Shown piece after piece: positions 40,830 through 48,478 of a DNA stretch of 64,000 nucleotides. Source of the stretch: Sphingobium fuliginis (GTDB taxonomy: Bacteria; Pseudomonadota; Alphaproteobacteria; Sphingomonadales; Sphingomonadaceae). A program made the translations under genes and the position numbers. A model generated the notes under the pieces. The model saw only the letters and a list, made by a program, of their open reading frames with translations, was not told the origin of the DNA and made no database searches. The DNA lies in NCBI RefSeq assembly GCF_004152845.1, contig NZ_SEON01000008.1:62001-126000 (forward strand), in the 5' to 3' direction. Every line of letters starts with the position of its first letter. Within the stretch, counting starts at the first letter, position 1.

Positions 40830-41236
40830 TCGTGCAACGGACGTCGTGTCGAGCCCACGAGTGGCCATGCGAAGGATCTACAATCCCGTCCCGCGGCTCA
40901 AGGGACGGGCAGATAAGGCACGCGCGTAAGGTCCGCGAGATGCCGGACCGGCGAGCTCAGCAAAGCCGGCAATATCGGCGGCTTCGATGGGTGGGCTCCG
41001 GTCATGGGCCAAGCGACGCACCGTCCTTCTCCTCATCTGACCCCTAAGCCGGCCGTCCGACCCATCCAACCCGCGAGCCATCGGGCCGAGTTGCCGTGTG
41101 CCACGGCTGCCCGCACCACCCCTTGTCTCGGGGTTCCCCGGCGCTGCGCTGCCGGTGGATGGGCCGTCCTGTCCGCCTTGGCCGGGGATCAGTCGAAGGG
41201 ACGGCCCCTTGGACCCACATCGAAGGAACCCAGACC
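40830..41236 (+). other. long leader before the second ssb
   Basis: No gene in these 407 bp. There is a hairpin CCCGTCCC (40885) and GGGACGGG (40902), then CTGCCCGCACCACCC (41107-41121) and GGGTTCCCC (41131-41139), shared with the leader at 38970-39003. A translation-regulating RNA structure is possible. Confidence 0.5.
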
Positions 41237-41644
41237 ATGCAGAACCTCGTCATCCTCGCCGGCAATGTCGGTGGCACGCCGGAAACCCGCACCACCCAGG
41301 GCGGCACCCGCATCACCCATTTCAGCCTCGCCACCTCGCGCCCGAAGCGCGACAGCAACGGCAAGATCCTGCGCGACGACAACAATCACCGCCTCGAGGA
41401 CACCGAATGGCACCGGATCACCTGCTTCAACGGCGTCGGCAAGACGGTCGAGCAATATGTCGACAAGGGCATGAAGGTCATGGTCCGAGGCCGTATCCAC
41501 TACACCCGCTGGACCGACAGCGAGAACATCGAACGCTACGGCGTCGAGATCATCGCCGACGAGGTTACCTTCCTCACTCGCGCCAAGTCGAACGAGAATA
41601 GCGGCGGCGGCAACGAGCCCGAGGACGATGAAATCCCCTTCTGA
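41237..41644 (+). CDS. ssb: single-stranded DNA-binding protein (second copy, with acidic tail)
   Basis: This 135-residue SSB has a full OB-fold ('NLVILAGNVGGTPETRTTQG', 'ITHFSLATSR', 'EDTEWHRITCFNGVGKTVEQ', 'YVDKGMKVMVRGRIHYTRW') and ends in a short acidic tail 'EDDEIPF', the conserved partner-recruiting tip. AAGGAAC precedes the ATG. Together with the tail-less SSB at 26.5 kb the replicon has two different SSBs, perhaps one for replication and one for entry of transferred DNA. Confidence 0.93.
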   Translation: MQNLVILAGNVGGTPETRTTQGGTRITHFSLATSRPKRDSNGKILRDDNNHRLEDTEWHRITCFNGVGKTVEQYVDKGMKVMVRGRIHYTRWTDSENIERYGVEIIADEVTFLTRAKSNENSGGGNEPEDDEIPF

Positions 41645-41657
41645 GGTCGGACAGGGC

Positions 41658-41686
41658 GGCCCGGCGGCATCGCCGCCGGGCCTTTT
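41658..41686 (+). terminator. strong rho-independent terminator after ssb
   Basis: GGCCCGGCGGC-ATC-GCCGCCGGGCC followed by TTTT: eleven perfect pairs, 14 bp after the ssb stop. Confidence 0.88.
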
Positions 41687-41719
41687 ATCCTGTTCAGGCG
41701 CGGCATGATCCCAAGCGGA

Positions 41720-42154
41720 TCAGCGGGATCGGCATCGCCCCTTGGCATAGCGCTCCCAGCGTAGCACGGTGCCGGTAGCGATCATCGCGCAGCTGAGATC
41801 GCCGATGCCGGGCGCGCTGCACCAGGCGCCGGTCCGGTTGCCCTTGGCTTCGCCGGTCGAGACGCAGCGCATGGTGGGGCCAGCCACCCGAATATGCCCG
41901 GTGGATGTCTGGCCGCGCGGTCCGCCAAGCAGGCGCACCAACGCATCGCGGGCGGCCGGGCCACTTGCTCTCGGAGAGGGCTGGCCGGGGCGGCAGCTGT
42001 TGTCGATCTCGCGCGCGGCAATGCCGGCGAGCCGCACATGGGTGCCCTCGCGGCACCAGATCGGGCCATCGCCATCCCAGACGCGCGTCGGTGTGCAGGC
42101 GAAGGTCTGACCATTGGGGACCACGGCGGCGGCAAGCAGGAGCGGGAACAGCAT
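41720..42154 (-). CDS. secreted thermonuclease-like (SNase family) protein
   Basis: This 144-residue protein has a short N-terminal signal ('MLFPLLLAAAVVPNGQTFAC'). An SNase-like core follows: 'TRVWDGDGPIWCREGTHVRL' and 'AGIAAREID', matching the 'V-x-D-G-D-T' and 'R-L-x-G-I-x-A-x-E' blocks of staphylococcal nuclease homologues. Disulphide-type cysteines are frequent. It is short of the later catalytic block, so activity is uncertain. Plasmid-borne SNase-like proteins are common in sphingomonads near transfer genes. It converges with ssb and is transcribed away from the leader at 42.2 kb. Confidence 0.75.
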   Translation of the reverse strand: MLFPLLLAAAVVPNGQTFACTPTRVWDGDGPIWCREGTHVRLAGIAAREIDNSCRPGQPSPRASGPAARDALVRLLGGPRGQTSTGHIRVAGPTMRCVSTGEAKGNRTGAWCSAPGIGDLSCAMIATGTVLRWERYAKGRCRSR

Positions 42155-42459
42155 CCGGCGGGGCTAACCAACAAGCGGCGGCCTGTCATCCGGCCCCCGC
42201 TGGATGGAGCGGCAGGCAGGGCAAGGGGCGGGGCGCGACATCGGCGGGGACCTGGCCTCCTGGCCGGCGGGTTCGCCCGCTCTCAATCGGCGCGATCCTT
42301 GGTCCACCCGGTGCCCTTTGCGATCAACCCGCAAGGGGTCCGGTCGCTTCGCTACGGCTTTTTGGGCCTCCAGCCAAAAAAGTGATCGCGGCCACCGGCC
42401 GGACACATCGGGCGCCTGTCGAGCGGGACGAACCCGCCGGCGCGCAAAGGAGCCTCGAC
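42155..42459. other. divergent intergenic region before two small genes
   Basis: 305 bp without a recognised gene. It should hold the promoters of the nuclease gene (leftward) and of the small gene at 42460 (rightward). A GGCTTTTTGGGC and GCCAAAAAAG pairing at about 42356-42383 could form a hairpin. Confidence 0.45.
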
Positions 42460-42624
42460 ATGTTCACCGACATCGCAATCGCTCGCCGCCACGCCTTCAG
42501 CCTCTCGCGCAGCCTCATGGTGGTAACCTTCGTCATCGCGATCGGGCAGCATTATGGCGTCATCACCGCCGAAGACGCCGACGGCAGCGTCGCCATCGTC
42601 ACCGAATTCGATCCCTTTGCCTGA
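42460..42624 (+). CDS. small hypothetical protein (54 aa)
   Basis: This protein reads 'MFTDIAIARRHAFSLSRSLM', then 'VVTFVIAIGQHYGVITAEDA' and 'DGSVAIVTEFDPFA'. AAAGGAGCC is an excellent ribosome-binding site at the right distance, and a terminator follows immediately, so I accept it as a gene. The middle is hydrophobic but short for a membrane helix. No family recognised. Confidence 0.65.
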   Translation: MFTDIAIARRHAFSLSRSLMVVTFVIAIGQHYGVITAEDADGSVAIVTEFDPFA

Positions 42625-42632
42625 CGGCTCGG

Positions 42633-42659
42633 CCGGGAGCCGCTCGGCTCCCGGTTATT
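42633..42659 (+). terminator. rho-independent terminator
   Basis: CCGGGAGCC-GCTC-GGCTCCCGG followed by TTATT: nine perfect pairs, 8 bp after the 54-residue gene. Confidence 0.75.
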
Positions 42660-42731
42660 CCCCTCGCTTCGCTCGCGGCTTGCGCCGAAGATGGGAACCG
42701 ATTGTTCAGATGCCGCGACTATGCTGCGATA

Positions 42732-43253
42732 ATGACGATTGAGGCTGAGATAGCGAATGCCGGCGATGATGCCCTGTGGGCGCGCGTCACCCAGGAGGTG
42801 AACGCCTGGCGCGGTGCCTGTCTGCAATGCTTCGCCTCGGTGGAGGTGGCCGTTACCGAGACTTTGCTGCATCTGAGCGCTCACCCGGGACGAGGACAGT
42901 CGGTGAAGCTACGGCATTTGGTCGGGCAACGGCTCGATGACCTTGCTGCACTCGTCAATGAGGGCGGCCCCTTTTCCGTGGAGGGAAAGGGTGTCGCGAG
43001 CCTGCTGGCGGAATTTAGGCACCAGGAAGGGCTGCGCACGATGCTCGCCCATGGTCAGGCGAAGCTGACAGTCGAACGGACCAGTCGATGGGCCGCCATC
43101 TTTCGTGTGATCGCGATCCGGGCACGGCAGGCTGATCGTTCGACGCTCGTGATCGAAGAGAGCGAGGCGGCGGAGAGGCTTCAGCAGCTCCGTAAGGTAT
43201 CGCAGAAATTGTGCTCTGCTCTTGGCAATCTGCGACGGGCGGTTGCCGTCTGA
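42732..43253 (+). CDS. hypothetical helical protein
   Basis: This 173-residue protein is not recognised. It is helical ('DDALWARVTQEVNAWRGACL', 'QCFASVEVAVTETLLHLSAH', 'EFRHQEGLRTMLAHGQAKLT') with charge patterning like HEPN or AbiV-type proteins; 'RHQEGLRTMLAHG' recalls an 'RN-x4-H'-like position but is not the canonical motif. The gene stands between small backbone genes. Its base composition and codon pattern match its neighbours. Confidence 0.6.
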   Translation: MTIEAEIANAGDDALWARVTQEVNAWRGACLQCFASVEVAVTETLLHLSAHPGRGQSVKLRHLVGQRLDDLAALVNEGGPFSVEGKGVASLLAEFRHQEGLRTMLAHGQAKLTVERTSRWAAIFRVIAIRARQADRSTLVIEESEAAERLQQLRKVSQKLCSALGNLRRAVAV

Positions 43254-43390
43254 AAGTCGGATTTCTGTGCATCTATGCGCTGAGAATGGCGGCTCCGGCG
43301 CGGCCGGACCGGGCTCTAGGCTTCGCCCTGAGCCTTGTGCCAAGTCTCAGCCCATTCGGGTGACGATCCCTGCCGTGGCTGCTCGCACTT

Positions 43391-43741
43391 TCAACCCTGC
43401 GCGCAAACGATGGCCCGGCCGGTCGCGCCGCGCGCTGGAGGGCAGTTGGCCAGGCCCGCGCGCAGGTGCTCATCGTGCAGCAATATGTGCCAGGGACGGT
43501 CATGGCCGCGCGCCGCGAGATAATAAGCCGCGCCGTCGCAGCCGACCATGCGGCATCGGGCCTGCCGATCTATGAGGCTGGCGCCTGCTCCATGGAGCCC
43601 GATAAGGGCATCGACATCCTCGCGCATCAACCCGCCGCAGCGGCGGCATTGCGATCGGACGAGGATTTGGCGCAGCCGCATCGCCAGGAGTGACGTGGTC
43701 CAGGCCGGGGCAAGGCGGAAGAGAGTGGCGCTGCTCGTCAT
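43391..43741 (-). CDS. small zinc-ribbon-like hypothetical protein
   Basis: This protein of about 116 residues has Cys pairs 'SQCRRCGG' and 'RCRMVGCDG' that could bind zinc, and the phrase 'GAAYYLAARGHDRPWHILLH', which looks conserved. No strong ribosome-binding site is visible. It is the only gene on the minus strand between the nuclease gene and the dpd operon. I judge it probably real from the cysteine pattern, but coding on this strand is not certain. Confidence 0.45.
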   Translation of the reverse strand: MTSSATLFRLAPAWTTSLLAMRLRQILVRSQCRRCGGLMREDVDALIGLHGAGASLIDRQARCRMVGCDGAAYYLAARGHDRPWHILLHDEHLRAGLANCPPARGATGRAIVCAQG

Positions 43742-44000
43742 AATGAGCGGAGGATAGCGCCGGGCTCTCCGCGGAGCCAGAGAATCAGGACACCGCGATC
43801 ATCTCTTCGCGATCCTGCCCGCCAAGACCTTCCTCCTGTCGGCTCGCCTGGCCGGCGCGCGCGCCCGTGCAAGCCCGCTCCGCGCGCTTCTCCACTGCCG
43901 TTGCGACCCTGCGGGTGCTCGGCCGCGCTCTGCCGCCGGCCCTTGGCACGCCTGTCGGAAGGCCCCGGCGGGCGGGGCCGGACAGATCAGGAGCGTTCTC

Positions 44001-44393
44001 ATGTCCCAATCCTCCCCGAATGCGATGAGCCAGGCCGAGCGGATCGCCCGCGTCGCCGAACTCAATGACGCGCTTCGCCGGTCCATCCATAGCCCGGGCC
44101 GCAACCAGATCGTGATGACTGCGGGCGTTGCGGCGCTGATCGGCGACGTCGCCCTGTTCCGCGGCTTTCGCCGCCGCGCGGAGATCCTCCGGATCGTGCG
44201 CGACTATGACAGCTTCACGCCCGACAACGATCCGATCGGCGAGCATGATTTCGGCCGCTTCGAGTTCGAGGATGCGATCCTCTACTGGAAGATCGACTAT
44301 TATGATCTCGAGCTCGCCTATGGCTCGGCGGATGCCGCGAACCCCGAGGTCACGACGCGCGTGCTCACCATCCTGCTGGCCGACGAATATTGA
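44001..44393 (+). CDS. DUF3768 family protein
   Basis: This 130-residue protein matches the DUF3768 family: 'RIARVAELNDALRRS', 'NQIVMTAGVAALIGDVALFR', 'IVRDYDSFTPDNDPIGEHDF' and 'GRFEFEDAILYWKIDYYDLE', ending 'VLTILLADEY'. Family function is unknown; members are common on alphaproteobacterial plasmids and integrative elements. CAGGAGC lies 7 bp before the ATG. Confidence 0.88.
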   Translation: MSQSSPNAMSQAERIARVAELNDALRRSIHSPGRNQIVMTAGVAALIGDVALFRGFRRRAEILRIVRDYDSFTPDNDPIGEHDFGRFEFEDAILYWKIDYYDLELAYGSADAANPEVTTRVLTILLADEY

Positions 44394-44403
44394 TCTGGCG
44401 CAG

Positions 44404-44427
44404 CCATCCCCCCGACCGGGGGGATGG
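44404..44427 (+). terminator. hairpin after the DUF3768 gene
   Basis: CCATCCCCCC-GACC-GGGGGGATGG, ten perfect pairs, 10 bp after the stop. No T-run follows, so it may act with rho or as RNA stabiliser. Confidence 0.45.
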
Positions 44428-44435
44428 CCCGCCCA

Positions 44436-44453
44436 AGTCTGCTTGAGCAGACT
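44436..44453. promoter_or_regulatory. AGTCTGC-N4-GCAGACT operator candidate, copy 1
   Basis: AGTCTGC-TTGA-GCAGACT: seven perfect pairs, upstream of the small membrane protein and parA-parB genes. An identical pair of arms recurs at 46625-46642 before mobC. Confidence 0.55.
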
Positions 44454-44485
44454 ATGCGGGCAACGGACGCCGCGTCCGCAAATGC

Positions 44486-44500
44486 GGGAGGGGAGGGCGC
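44486..44500 (+). repeat. GGGGAGGG leader element, copy 5
   Basis: GGGAGGGGAGGGCGC lies about 85 bp before the small membrane protein gene; it closely matches copy 1. Confidence 0.5.
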
Positions 44501-44584
44501 GGGTCTGAGATGCCGCGCGATTGCGCGTGGCCGGCGCCAGTGGCGCCGTTCGTTTGCCCTTCACTGGCTCCAAGGAGACTTATC

Positions 44585-44761
44585 ATGGCCGCATATTTCG
44601 CCGCGCATCCCGATCACGCGTTTCTCTTCGCGTTCGGCTGCTTCGCCCTCACCGTCTATCTGTTCCGCTATGTCGGTCCCGGCATTGGCGGTGGCGGCGA
44701 CTGGTCCTCGCGCGATCATTATGAGCGCAACCTGCGCGATGGTCCGGACGACTATTGCTGA
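44585..44761 (+). CDS. small membrane protein (58 aa)
   Basis: Starts 'MAAYFAAHPDHAFLFAFGCF' and continues 'ALTVYLFRYVGPGIGGGGDW' before a hydrophilic tail 'SRDHYERNLRDGPDDYC'. One membrane helix (about residues 12-32) is predicted. CAAGGAGAC is a good ribosome-binding site and the stop lies 12 bp before parA, so it probably belongs to the parA-parB operon. Function unknown. Confidence 0.65.
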   Translation: MAAYFAAHPDHAFLFAFGCFALTVYLFRYVGPGIGGGGDWSSRDHYERNLRDGPDDYC

Positions 44762-44773
44762 GGTGCCGCGGTC

Positions 44774-45538
44774 ATGAAGACGATCGTCGTCAGCCTACTC
44801 AAGGGCGGGGTCGGCAAGACCTTCATCGCCACTCATCTCGCCTGGTATCTCGCCGGACCGCCTGAGCGCCGCGTCGCCTTCGTCGATCTCGATCCCCAGG
44901 GCAGCTCGACGCGGCGCCTGGGCGCCGAGCGGCAGGGCGGGTTTTCCGCCGATCTGTTCGATCCTGCCGCTACCCTGTGCGCCGACGGGCAGGCCGGGCT
45001 GACCGTGCTCGGCGCCGATCCCCGCCTGCAGATGGTCAAGGCGGCGCAGGATGTGCGCGACTTCATCGGGCGCTTCCCGGCGCTCCGCCCGCATTTCGAC
45101 TATTGCGTCATCGACACGGGGCCGAAGTGGGACGAGCTCACCTTGAGCGCGATGGCGGTGGCCGACGCCGTGATCGCGCCGGTGCAGGTGGCTGAGGATT
45201 CGGTCGAATGCGCCAAGATGCTGCTGACCGCGCTGCGCAAGGCCGAGGCCGCGCGCGCCGGTCGCAAGATCGCTTTCCTCGGGCTCCTCCCCTCGATGGT
45301 CAATCCGTTCGACCGGCGCGAGATGGAGAATGCGGTGAAGCTCGCGCATGCGGTCGGCGAGAAGCTCATGTTCCCGGCCTTCATCAAGGCGCGGCCGACC
45401 TACAAGCATGCCGCGGAAAATCATCGTCCGGTATGGCTGGAGACCGGCAGCGGCGCCAAGGCGGCGGCCGAGGAGATCCGCGCGGTGCTCGCCGAGATCG
45501 AGCGGCGCATGACAAGCCAGGAGGTCGCGGCCGCCTGA
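44774..45538 (+). CDS. ParA-like ATPase (second system)
   Basis: This 254-residue MinD/ParA-superfamily ATPase has the deviant Walker A 'LLKGGVGKTFIATHLAWYLA', 'VAFVDLDPQGSSTRRLGA' and 'YCVIDTGPKWDELTLSAMAV'. Unlike the parA at 23.3 kb it has no N-terminal DNA-binding domain (type Ib-like or IncC-like). It overlaps the following ParB gene by one base (TGATG). The pair may segregate the plasmid, position the transfer apparatus, or act as a regulatory IncC/KorB-like pair; it lies just before the mobilisation genes. Confidence 0.9.
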   Translation: MKTIVVSLLKGGVGKTFIATHLAWYLAGPPERRVAFVDLDPQGSSTRRLGAERQGGFSADLFDPAATLCADGQAGLTVLGADPRLQMVKAAQDVRDFIGRFPALRPHFDYCVIDTGPKWDELTLSAMAVADAVIAPVQVAEDSVECAKMLLTALRKAEAARAGRKIAFLGLLPSMVNPFDRREMENAVKLAHAVGEKLMFPAFIKARPTYKHAAENHRPVWLETGSGAKAAAEEIRAVLAEIERRMTSQEVAAA

Positions 45539-46485
45539 TGGGCAAGTTCGACGAGCGCATCGAGGAGTTCGGACTTCTTGTCGGCGACCATGAACGGGCG
45601 CGCCGGGTCGAGGATATCGAACTTGCGTGCATCCTGCCCGACCCCGGCAATCCCCGGCGCAGCTTCGACGATGACGCGCTCGCCGAGCTGGCCGCCTCGA
45701 TCGCGTCGCGCGGCGTGCTGCAGCCGATCACGGTCACGCCGCCCGACGCGAACGGCATGCACCGGATAAGTCTGGGCGAGCGCCGCTTCCGCGCATCGCA
45801 GCTGGCGGGCCTTGCCACGATCCCCGCGATCGTCGTGCCGGTCGGCGAGGGGGTGCAACTGCTGGCCGACCAGATCGTCGAGAACGACCAGCGCGCCAAT
45901 CTGTCGTCGGTCGAGCTCGCCCATGCGATCGCCCGGATGCTGAAGGGCGGGATGAACCAGGTCGAGATCGCGGCGGCACTCGGCCGATCCAAGCAGTTCG
46001 TCTCGCTCTATGCCGCCTATGGCGACATGCCGGCCTATCTCAAGGCGGCCCTGCCGTTTGCGCCTATTCGCCTTCTCTATGATCTGCACCGGACGGCGAG
46101 GGACTACCCTGCCGAGGTCGAGGCATATGTCGCCAGCTGGGGCGACGCCGGCGCAACGCTCGCCGCAGGATCGCGCTTCATCGCCGAACTCAAGCAGACG
46201 CACCCGGCGCCGGTCCCTCCGCGGGCGCCTGTGGCACAGCCATTGGCCCCCACCGACCGCGATCCGGTTCGATCGGGCCTCACGGACAAACCCTCCGCGC
46301 CGATCCGATCTCCTAGACTACCGGTCTTGGTCGACGGCTTCCCTGCGTGGCTCCCGCTGGCGCCTTTGGTCACGGTGATTTTCGAGGATGGCCGCGAGCG
46401 TGAAGTCGCTGCCTCGTCGATCGGTCCGACCGGCGAGAGAAGCGAGGCCTTGCCAACAACTGACCCGCCTCCTCCGCGTTCGTAG
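45538..46485 (+). CDS. ParB-like protein (second system)
   Basis: This 315-residue protein has a ParB N-terminal domain ('LACILPDPGNPRRSFDDDAL', 'AELAASIASRGVLQPITVTP', 'ISLGERRFRASQLAGLATIP') with the 'GERRFRA' box, 'IVENDQRANLSSVELAHAIA', and a helix-turn-helix ('MNQVEIAAALGRSKQFVSLY'). A Pro-rich linker and a C-terminal domain ('VTVIFEDGREREVAAS') follow; KorB-type proteins have a similar SH3-like end. It is distinct from the other two ParB-domain proteins in the window. A terminator follows 20 bp later. Confidence 0.9.
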   Translation: MGKFDERIEEFGLLVGDHERARRVEDIELACILPDPGNPRRSFDDDALAELAASIASRGVLQPITVTPPDANGMHRISLGERRFRASQLAGLATIPAIVVPVGEGVQLLADQIVENDQRANLSSVELAHAIARMLKGGMNQVEIAAALGRSKQFVSLYAAYGDMPAYLKAALPFAPIRLLYDLHRTARDYPAEVEAYVASWGDAGATLAAGSRFIAELKQTHPAPVPPRAPVAQPLAPTDRDPVRSGLTDKPSAPIRSPRLPVLVDGFPAWLPLAPLVTVIFEDGREREVAASSIGPTGERSEALPTTDPPPPRS

Positions 46486-46505
46486 TTTATCTTGCACGAT
46501 GGTTT

Positions 46506-46536
46506 GGGCCGTACCCTTCGGGGTGCGGCCCTTTTC
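46506..46536 (+). terminator. rho-independent terminator after parB
   Basis: GGGCCGTACCC and GGGTGCGGCCC pair (one internal wobble or mismatch each side) around TTCG and are followed by TTTTC. Confidence 0.82.
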
Positions 46537-46549
46537 GTGTCGATGGGCG

Positions 46550-46574
46550 GGGGCGGCGCCGAAGGCGCCGCCCC
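46550..46574. repeat. perfect GC hairpin upstream of mobC, possible oriT element
   Basis: GGGGCGGCGCC-GAA-GGCGCCGCCCC: eleven perfect pairs, no T-run. It lies in the 167-bp gap before the mobilisation genes, where an origin of transfer would be expected. Confidence 0.5.
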
Positions 46575-46622
46575 TTGCTGCGGACGATCGGTGTTCGAGA
46601 GGGGTTCGCTGGCCGAAGAACA

Positions 46623-46644
46623 ATAGTCTGCCCAAGCAGACTAT
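46623..46644. promoter_or_regulatory. AGTCTGC-N4-GCAGACT operator candidate, copy 2
   Basis: ATAGTCTGC-CCAA-GCAGACTAT, nine perfect pairs, 9 bp before the mobC start. Same seven-base arms and same spacing as the copy at 44436-44453. Confidence 0.6.
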
Positions 46645-46652
46645 AAGATGAG

Positions 46653-47252
46653 TTGAGTAAAGATGAGGGCCGGATAGGCTTGGCGCCGGGGATGTATGAC
46701 AATAGCGTTGGGGACATGCCCGTCCTCACCTTTCGGCTCGACGATGATGTCGCCCAGCGCTTCGCCGCGCTCGCGGCGGTATCGGGCGGCCGCTCGGCGC
46801 TGCTGCGCCGCTTGATCGGTGACGCCTTGGCCATGGAGGCGGGGGAGGGGCATCAGGCGCCGCGCGCCCGCCAGCGCGCAACCTGCCGGGTCGAGGTTCG
46901 GCTGATCCCGGAAGAGATCGCCGCGCTCGACCGCGCGGCGGATGTGCTGGGGATGAAGCGTACCGACTGGATCACCACGTTGCTGGCGCGGCGCTTGCGT
47001 GCAAACGCGCCCTTGCCGCGCGAGGAGCGGGCGGCCATCGCGCAGGCGTGGCGCGAGCTCAATCGGATCGGGATCAACCTCAACCAGGCGACCCGCGCGC
47101 TCAACGCCTCGGTGATGGTCGAATCCGGCCTCGACGTCGCGCGGGAAGCGGCCAGGGTCGCAAGCTTTAGGTCCGAGATCGTCGATGCGCTCGCCGGTCT
47201 CGGGGCCGCGCTCAAGGGCGATCTTCGCTACTGGGACACGGCCGATGCGTGA
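46653..47252 (+). CDS. mobC: MobC-like relaxosome accessory protein
   Basis: This protein of up to 199 residues has an N-terminal ribbon-helix-helix-like region ('MPVLTFRLDDDVAQRFAALA', 'AVSGGRSALLRRLIGDALAM'). The MobC signature follows: 'VEVRLIPEEIAALDRAADVL', 'GMKRTDWITTLLARRLRANA' and 'RELNRIGINLNQATRALNAS'. Such proteins melt and bind oriT to help the relaxase. The start may be TTG 46653 or the ATGs at 46692 or 46716. It overlaps the relaxase gene by eight bases. Confidence 0.83.
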   Translation: MSKDEGRIGLAPGMYDNSVGDMPVLTFRLDDDVAQRFAALAAVSGGRSALLRRLIGDALAMEAGEGHQAPRARQRATCRVEVRLIPEEIAALDRAADVLGMKRTDWITTLLARRLRANAPLPREERAAIAQAWRELNRIGINLNQATRALNASVMVESGLDVAREAARVASFRSEIVDALAGLGAALKGDLRYWDTADA

Positions 47253-48366
47253 GGAGGAGGGGGTTCTCCCGCTTCCCAGCCTGATGGAGGCCTGGCGGTC
47301 GCCGGCAGGCGGCAAGCGGACCCTGCGCGGCGCTTATGTTCGGATCAAACCGGGCGGAAGCGGGGGCGGGGCCGCCCGGCCGATGTCGATGGACCAGGCC
47401 GAGGCGCGCGCCAAGCTCGAGCGGATCGTGCGCAAGGCGCCCGAGGTGATGGTGAAGGTCTCCGGCAAGCAATATGGCGCTCATCATGTCGCCGAGCATT
47501 TCGGCTATGTGGCGCGCCACGGGAAGCTCGCCGTCCGATCGAGCGAGGGCGAGATTGTCACCGAGCCGGATCGGCTCAAGGCCATCGCTCAGGACTGGGC
47601 GATGCTCGACGAGGCCATGAACGAACATGGCCGGGAGCGGCCGACGTCGATGTCGCTCGTGCTCTCGATGCCCGGGGGATCGACCGACGCTGAGACGCTT
47701 CATGATGCGGCGCAGGCATTCGCGCGGATCCTGTTCGAGGGGAACCATGCCTATATGCTGGCACTCCATACCGACACCGATCATCCCCACGTCCATCTGA
47801 CGGTGGCGACCGAAGGGGCGGACGGAACCCGCTTCAATCCGCGCAAGGCGGATCTCCATCATATGCGTGAGACCTTCGCGCATGAGCTGCGCGCGCGCGG
47901 TGTCGCGGCCGAAGCCACCCCCCGGCGCGCGCGCGGCCATGTCCAGAAGCGGGTCCGTTCGTCCGCGCTCCATCTCGATGCCCGGCTTGGGGGCGAGGGG
48001 CGCAGGCTCAATCTCGCGCAGCTCAACGAACTGCGAGCGCAAAGCTTCGTGCGTGCGGCCGACCAGGAGCGCCGGGCAGAAGATGTCATGGCGCTTTCGC
48101 GCCAGAAGCAGATCCGCGGCGCCTATGCCGAGGCAGCGGTCGCGCTCGCCGGCACCGGGAAACCGGAAGATCGTGCCTTGGGGCAGGAAATCGCCGGCTT
48201 TCTGGCGGCGATGCCGCCGGCGGTGTCGCGGCGGCTCGCGCGCGCACGGGAGATACTGCAATCCGAACGGCCGCCGCAGGAGCGCCGAAACGAGCCGGAG
48301 GGCGTTTCGCCGCCCACAGGTGCGGACGAGGGGCGGCCATCGCCTCACCGGGATCGGGAACGATGA
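47245..48366 (+). CDS. mobA: MobA/VirD2-like relaxase (MOBP type)
   Basis: This 373-residue relaxase shows the three-His metal motif 'HTDTDHPHVHLTVATEG' (His175, His180, His182, His184), a plausible nicking Tyr in 'HVAEHFGYVARHGK', and 'SLVLSMPGGSTDAETLHDAA' and 'FEGNHAYMLALHTD', typical of MobA/VirD2 relaxases. It nicks oriT and leads the strand into a conjugative pore. No mating-pair formation genes are present in the window, so as seen the element is mobilisable. The ATG overlaps mobC. Confidence 0.88.
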   Translation: MREEEGVLPLPSLMEAWRSPAGGKRTLRGAYVRIKPGGSGGGAARPMSMDQAEARAKLERIVRKAPEVMVKVSGKQYGAHHVAEHFGYVARHGKLAVRSSEGEIVTEPDRLKAIAQDWAMLDEAMNEHGRERPTSMSLVLSMPGGSTDAETLHDAAQAFARILFEGNHAYMLALHTDTDHPHVHLTVATEGADGTRFNPRKADLHHMRETFAHELRARGVAAEATPRRARGHVQKRVRSSALHLDARLGGEGRRLNLAQLNELRAQSFVRAADQERRAEDVMALSRQKQIRGAYAEAAVALAGTGKPEDRALGQEIAGFLAAMPPAVSRRLARAREILQSERPPQERRNEPEGVSPPTGADEGRPSPHRDRER

Positions 48367-48478
48367 TGGCCGGCGCTGTCGGCCGGCTTGCCTGTGCGGC
48401 TTGGGCATCCTATGTGGATGAAATGTCAAAATACCGCGAAAAATAGCTGATTTAGGCGCTGATGCGCGCTTCTGGCTT

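Noticed and set aside
43273-43503. Small minus-strand open frame upstream of the zinc-ribbon-like gene
   Set aside because: No ribosome-binding site and no conserved content; overlaps the better candidate at 43391-43741.
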